Assembly: GCA_021738625.1 (NCBI GenBank)
Contig: JAIPBS010000020.1
Span: 1 to 64,000, forward strand
DNA length: 64,000 nucleotides
Source: Bacteroidales bacterium
GTDB taxonomy: Bacteria; Bacteroidota; Bacteroidia; Bacteroidales; JAIOZK01
Direction: 5' to 3'
The stretch's first letter is position 1. Each line of letters starts with the position of its first letter. This document shows positions 60,378 through 64,000 of the stretch, piece by piece. A program made the translations under genes and the position numbers. The notes under the pieces were generated by a model. It did no database searches, was not told the DNA's origin, and saw nothing but the letters and a program-made list of their open reading frames with translations.

Positions 60378-62234
60378 ATGAAAAAATTACTATTATTTGT
60401 TTTAATAGCGGGCTTTGCTGTATCTGCCGTTGCGCAGAACAGAACGCTTGCTAAACGTTACGGGCCCATAAACAACAATGTGGCTCATGAATATGAGTTC
60501 ACCAAGAATTTCAGCCCGGTGACCTCAAATAACTTTACCGATGGCGAAGACATTATTATCGGTGAAACTCGCTATGATCTTCAGTCCAACTCTTCTGTAC
60601 AGAACAGGATATGGGCATATGAAGACGGAACAATAGGCGCTACCTGGACCCTAGGTTTTGATGATGGTACCGGATTTTCGGACAGGGGAACCGGTTACAA
60701 CTATTATGACGGATCGGATTGGGGAACCATCCCGACAGAACGTGTCGAACCCGTTAAAACAGGCTGGCCTTCTTATGCACCTTTTGGCCCCAATGGTGAA
60801 ATTACCTGCTCACACAGCAGCAACAACAGCATTCACTTCAGTTGGAGAGATACCAAAGGCGAAGGCGACTGGAACTATTTCGAGTTTGAAGGACCCGAAG
60901 GTGCTCCCGGTCTGCTTTGGCCCAGAATGATCACATCAGGCGAAAATCATGATATCATTCATCTGATTGCCCTGACCACCCCCGTTGCCAACGGAGGAAC
61001 CCTGTATGAGGGACAAGACGGCGCATTGCTGTATTCACGTTCGGTTGACGGCGGTGAAACCTGGGAGCCCGAAAACATGATCGTTGACGGCCTGGGCAGT
61101 GATTATTATGCACGCCTTAGCGGTGACGATTATGCCTGGGCGAAGCCACAGGGCAACACCCTCGCATTCTGCTATTTCAGTGGTTATACCGATGGTATTG
61201 TGCTGAAATCGGAAGACGGTGGTGACTCATGGGATCGCATCGAATTCTTCGAATTTCCCTGGGGCGGTAACGAACCCGATATCGTCGAAACATTTTTTGG
61301 CGCAGGAGACGGCTACAATGCCATTGCCCTCGACAACAGCGGCAAAGCGCATGTTGTTTTCGGACGTTTCCCCATCAAACTGGAAGAAGGCGATTTCTTC
61401 ACTTCTTACTATTATCCGAACGGATTGCTGTACTGGAACGAAGATATGGATCCGCTGGATACCACTCAGGTTGCCGGAGGATATGCATACTACCTGCCCG
61501 ATAACCTGCAGGAAGACGGCTACCTCTGCTCAAAGGTTTATGCACCTTTCGAAGAGCTTGGTGATGAATATCCTCCCGGATACCAAAGCTCGCTTTCAAG
61601 TATGCCCCAGATCTACATCGACGATATGGATCAAATTTTTGTCAGCTATTCTGCCATTGCAGCAGGATTTGAAACCGATGGCAAAAACTTCAGGCATGTT
61701 TACGGAATTTATTCACCCGACGGCGGCGCTACATGGGATACAAACAGTGTTACGGACTACACAGGAGATGTTTATCACCTGTTTTCCGAATGCGTGTTCC
61801 CTTCACTGTCACCCACGCTCTATGAATCGGATCACCTCCTGAAATTGGTTTACCAGACCAGCGACCAGCCCGGTATCTCTATTCGTCACGAAGAACACGG
61901 CATCATCGACAACAACATCGTTTATCTGCCGATTCCATGGTTATACACAGATATAGAAGAAGTTGAAGTGAATAACATTTCCTATGTTTCACAAAACTAT
62001 CCGAACCCTGCAAGCGATCGCACCATGATCCAGGTGAACACCAAAACCAGGTCTGACCTGAGTATGACGATTACCAACCTGGTAGGTAAGAAAGTTGCAG
62101 AGATCAATAAAGGAGCAGTTGATGCAGGAGTTCATTACTTCAACATCGATGTAAATGATCTTCCTGAAGGAATGTATCTCTATACGGTTCATTCCGGACA
62201 AAGCAAAACAACTATGAAAATGGTTGTTCGTTAA
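60378..62234 (+). CDS. Asp-box protein with T9SS C-terminal domain, paralogue 3
   Basis: 618 aa; YSRSVDGGETWEP, LKSEDGGDSWDRI, YSPDGGATWDT; C-terminal QNYPNPASDRTMIQV... Confidence 0.8.
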   Translation: MKKLLLFVLIAGFAVSAVAQNRTLAKRYGPINNNVAHEYEFTKNFSPVTSNNFTDGEDIIIGETRYDLQSNSSVQNRIWAYEDGTIGATWTLGFDDGTGFSDRGTGYNYYDGSDWGTIPTERVEPVKTGWPSYAPFGPNGEITCSHSSNNSIHFSWRDTKGEGDWNYFEFEGPEGAPGLLWPRMITSGENHDIIHLIALTTPVANGGTLYEGQDGALLYSRSVDGGETWEPENMIVDGLGSDYYARLSGDDYAWAKPQGNTLAFCYFSGYTDGIVLKSEDGGDSWDRIEFFEFPWGGNEPDIVETFFGAGDGYNAIALDNSGKAHVVFGRFPIKLEEGDFFTSYYYPNGLLYWNEDMDPLDTTQVAGGYAYYLPDNLQEDGYLCSKVYAPFEELGDEYPPGYQSSLSSMPQIYIDDMDQIFVSYSAIAAGFETDGKNFRHVYGIYSPDGGATWDTNSVTDYTGDVYHLFSECVFPSLSPTLYESDHLLKLVYQTSDQPGISIRHEEHGIIDNNIVYLPIPWLYTDIEEVEVNNISYVSQNYPNPASDRTMIQVNTKTRSDLSMTITNLVGKKVAEINKGAVDAGVHYFNIDVNDLPEGMYLYTVHSGQSKTTMKMVVR

Positions 62235-62258
62235 TAATCATTGTTTTTAGGTTTGAGA

Positions 62259-62289
62259 CCGGCCTCCGGATGGGGGCCGGTTTTTTTTT
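62259..62289 (+). terminator. Intrinsic terminator after paralogue 3
   Basis: CCGGCCTCC/GGGGGCCGG stem plus T run. Confidence 0.75.
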
Positions 62290-62516
62290 ATTTTCTGATA
62301 TGAGCTCCGTCTAAAAAACTTTCAAGCGGATGATTTATTTAGCAATTTTTAGCCCTGATCCACCTCAGGCGGAGAGCTGCTAAAAATCAGTAGTTGGTAA
62401 AGTCCCCTTTAGGGGATTTAGGGGTTCTTTGCTTTTTTATAGTGGATTCAGTCTGCTGAATTTAAGGAGATTTTTCGCTTCGCTCGATATCCAGTGGCTT
62501 TTAACCGGAAAGAGTG

Positions 62517-62565
62517 AAAAAAATAAAAAGAGGCTGTCACTCAGGTAACTTGAGAAACAGCCTCT
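62517..62565 (-). terminator. Intrinsic terminator for the 62589 gene
   Basis: Minus strand AGAGGCTGT/ACAGCCTCT stem followed by a T-rich tract. Confidence 0.65.
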
Positions 62566-62588
62566 CTTAAAATAAAGGTGATTTGCTT

Positions 62589-64000
62589 TTATCTTGTCCT
62601 GATCACTCGTTCTCTGAAAACTTTATTCCCGGCTTTCAACTCAATAAAATAAATACCGGTTTTAACTTCATTTCCGCTTTCATCCGTACCATTCCAGTTC
62701 AGGCGATTTTCGCCTTCAGGCGTCAAACCATACTCGTAGCTGCTGATCAGGCTTCCCTTGATGTCATAAACATTCATTATGGCTTCCGCTTGTTCGTCCA
62801 GTTTAAAAAGGATGTTTAACTGTTGTGAGAAGGGATTCGGATATACCTGGGGTTTGTTGCTTTCCTTTGCAATTTCGGGCAGCAAGACTGGCGCCAGCGG
62901 GCCGCCGCTGAAACAATGCACATCGCCGTTTCTGCCGCCGCAAACCACTTCCATGGAACCGTCGCCCACCACGTCGGGTATAGCGTCGATGGCGTCGATG
63001 GCCGATCCGTATGCCACGGATTCCAGTTCGCTGCCGTCAACGCCATCCATAAACATGCAATAATTATTGGAATACAAGGTTCCGATGATCGCATCATTGA
63101 TGCCGTCACCGCTGATGTCTCTGATGCGGGAAACATTCCAGGGCTTGTCGGGGAGCGACTGAAACCAAACGGTTGAAGCATCATAACCGTTGATCACAAT
63201 GCCGTCGTCCCCGCTGTGTGCCACCAGAATATCGGAATAGCCGTCATCGTTTACATCGTTCATATGTTCGAAGCGAAGGAGCAGCGATCCAAAAACCGCT
63301 TGCTGCTGCAAGATGCTTCCGTTGGTTGCGTCGCAGAAATAATAGTTTCCTGAAAAGTCGCCGGCGGCCACGTCTTTCACTCCGTCGCCACTGATGTCGT
63401 CGAGCTGCACCAGCGCCCAGACGGATGAACCGCCGGTTTCGAACGACCATTCCTGGTTGCCGTTGCTGCCGTCGATGCCGGTTACCTTCCCGGCCGACTC
63501 ATCCTGATTGGATGAACCTGCCAGCACATCGGGATGTCCGTCGCCGGTGAAATCTTCAACACCGATCACCGAAAAAACCGGTCCGCCAAGGAAACTCGAC
63601 CAGATGACATCACCCAACAGGCCATCGAGGCAAAACACACGTCTGGGGCCGTTGTCGTTTGAGTCGTCGCCGACAGCTGCCAGCACATCCACCACGTCGT
63701 CGTTGTTGTAATCATATTTGCATGCCACCTGGTAAACCCAGCCGCCATCACCAAAGTCGGAGGTTTCATATTTCCAGATCTGTTCGCCTGTTTTTCCTGA
63801 TAAGGCCACAACCGAACGGTCGCCCCAGGCCGTGCCGACCACCACATCCTGGTAGCCGTCTGAATTGACGTCCTGTATGGTTTGGAGGGCATTCTGCTGA
63901 TAAATTGATCCGGAATAGATCTCGATCATCCACATCTGGTCGGCGGTGCCGTGAGAGTTGCCGTTGAAGCAGCGGATGCTGTTGTCTTCTGCGCATACGA
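62589..64000 (-). CDS. FG-GAP/PQQ-like repeat propeller protein with T9SS C-terminal domain (5' end beyond window)
   Basis: Repeats such as DVNSDGYQDVVVGTAWGDRSVVALSGKTGEQIWKYE; C-terminal QVYPNPFSQQLNILFKL...; frame stays open upstream of ATG 63935 to the window edge. Confidence 0.8.
   Translation of the reverse strand, partial: VCAEDNSIRCFNGNSHGTADQMWMIEIYSGSIYQQNALQTIQDVNSDGYQDVVVGTAWGDRSVVALSGKTGEQIWKYETSDFGDGGWVYQVACKYDYNNDDVVDVLAAVGDDSNDNGPRRVFCLDGLLGDVIWSSFLGGPVFSVIGVEDFTGDGHPDVLAGSSNQDESAGKVTGIDGSNGNQEWSFETGGSSVWALVQLDDISGDGVKDVAAGDFSGNYYFCDATNGSILQQQAVFGSLLLRFEHMNDVNDDGYSDILVAHSGDDGIVINGYDASTVWFQSLPDKPWNVSRIRDISGDGINDAIIGTLYSNNYCMFMDGVDGSELESVAYGSAIDAIDAIPDVVGDGSMEVVCGGRNGDVHCFSGGPLAPVLLPEIAKESNKPQVYPNPFSQQLNILFKLDEQAEAIMNVYDIKGSLISSYEYGLTPEGENRLNWNGTDESGNEVKTGIYFIELKAGNKVFRERVIRTR

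Noticed and set aside
62583-62819. 78-aa plus-strand ORF at the end of the FG-GAP-like gene
   Set aside because: Antisense to the T9SS sorting domain of the minus-strand gene; no independent support.

Overview
The window is chromosomal DNA from a Bacteroidetes (Bacteroidales-like) bacterium. It is mostly ordinary housekeeping and cell-envelope genes plus many secreted proteins with type IX secretion (T9SS) C-terminal sorting domains. Recognisable landmarks are alaS, an M23 peptidase, rfaD, an AbgT transporter, alkaline phosphatase beside two tandem MFS transporters, pcm, a PLP decarboxylase, an SDR, trmO, a RluA-family synthase, ddl, rdgB, ung, a C1B peptidase, and a full moxR-DUF58-bat (aerotolerance) operon. 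At least nine genes look like T9SS cargo, including a tandem protease pair and a tandem trio of Asp-box proteins. I found no rRNA, tRNA, CRISPR array or intact transposon. The best second-look items are: a 5'-truncated slyD-like gene next to an inverted repeat at the left edge; an MFS transporter with a ~210-residue insertion before its last helix; a single-base frameshift splitting batE; an unannotated 26-aa ORF with a strong ribosome-binding site; an SDR gene bracketed by tandem arrays and two copies of the same compound palindrome; an antitoxin-like gene with no toxin; and the Asp-box paralogue trio. I did not find convincing evidence of a wholly new multi-gene system. All calls come from reading the sequence and the supplied ORFs; no database search was run.
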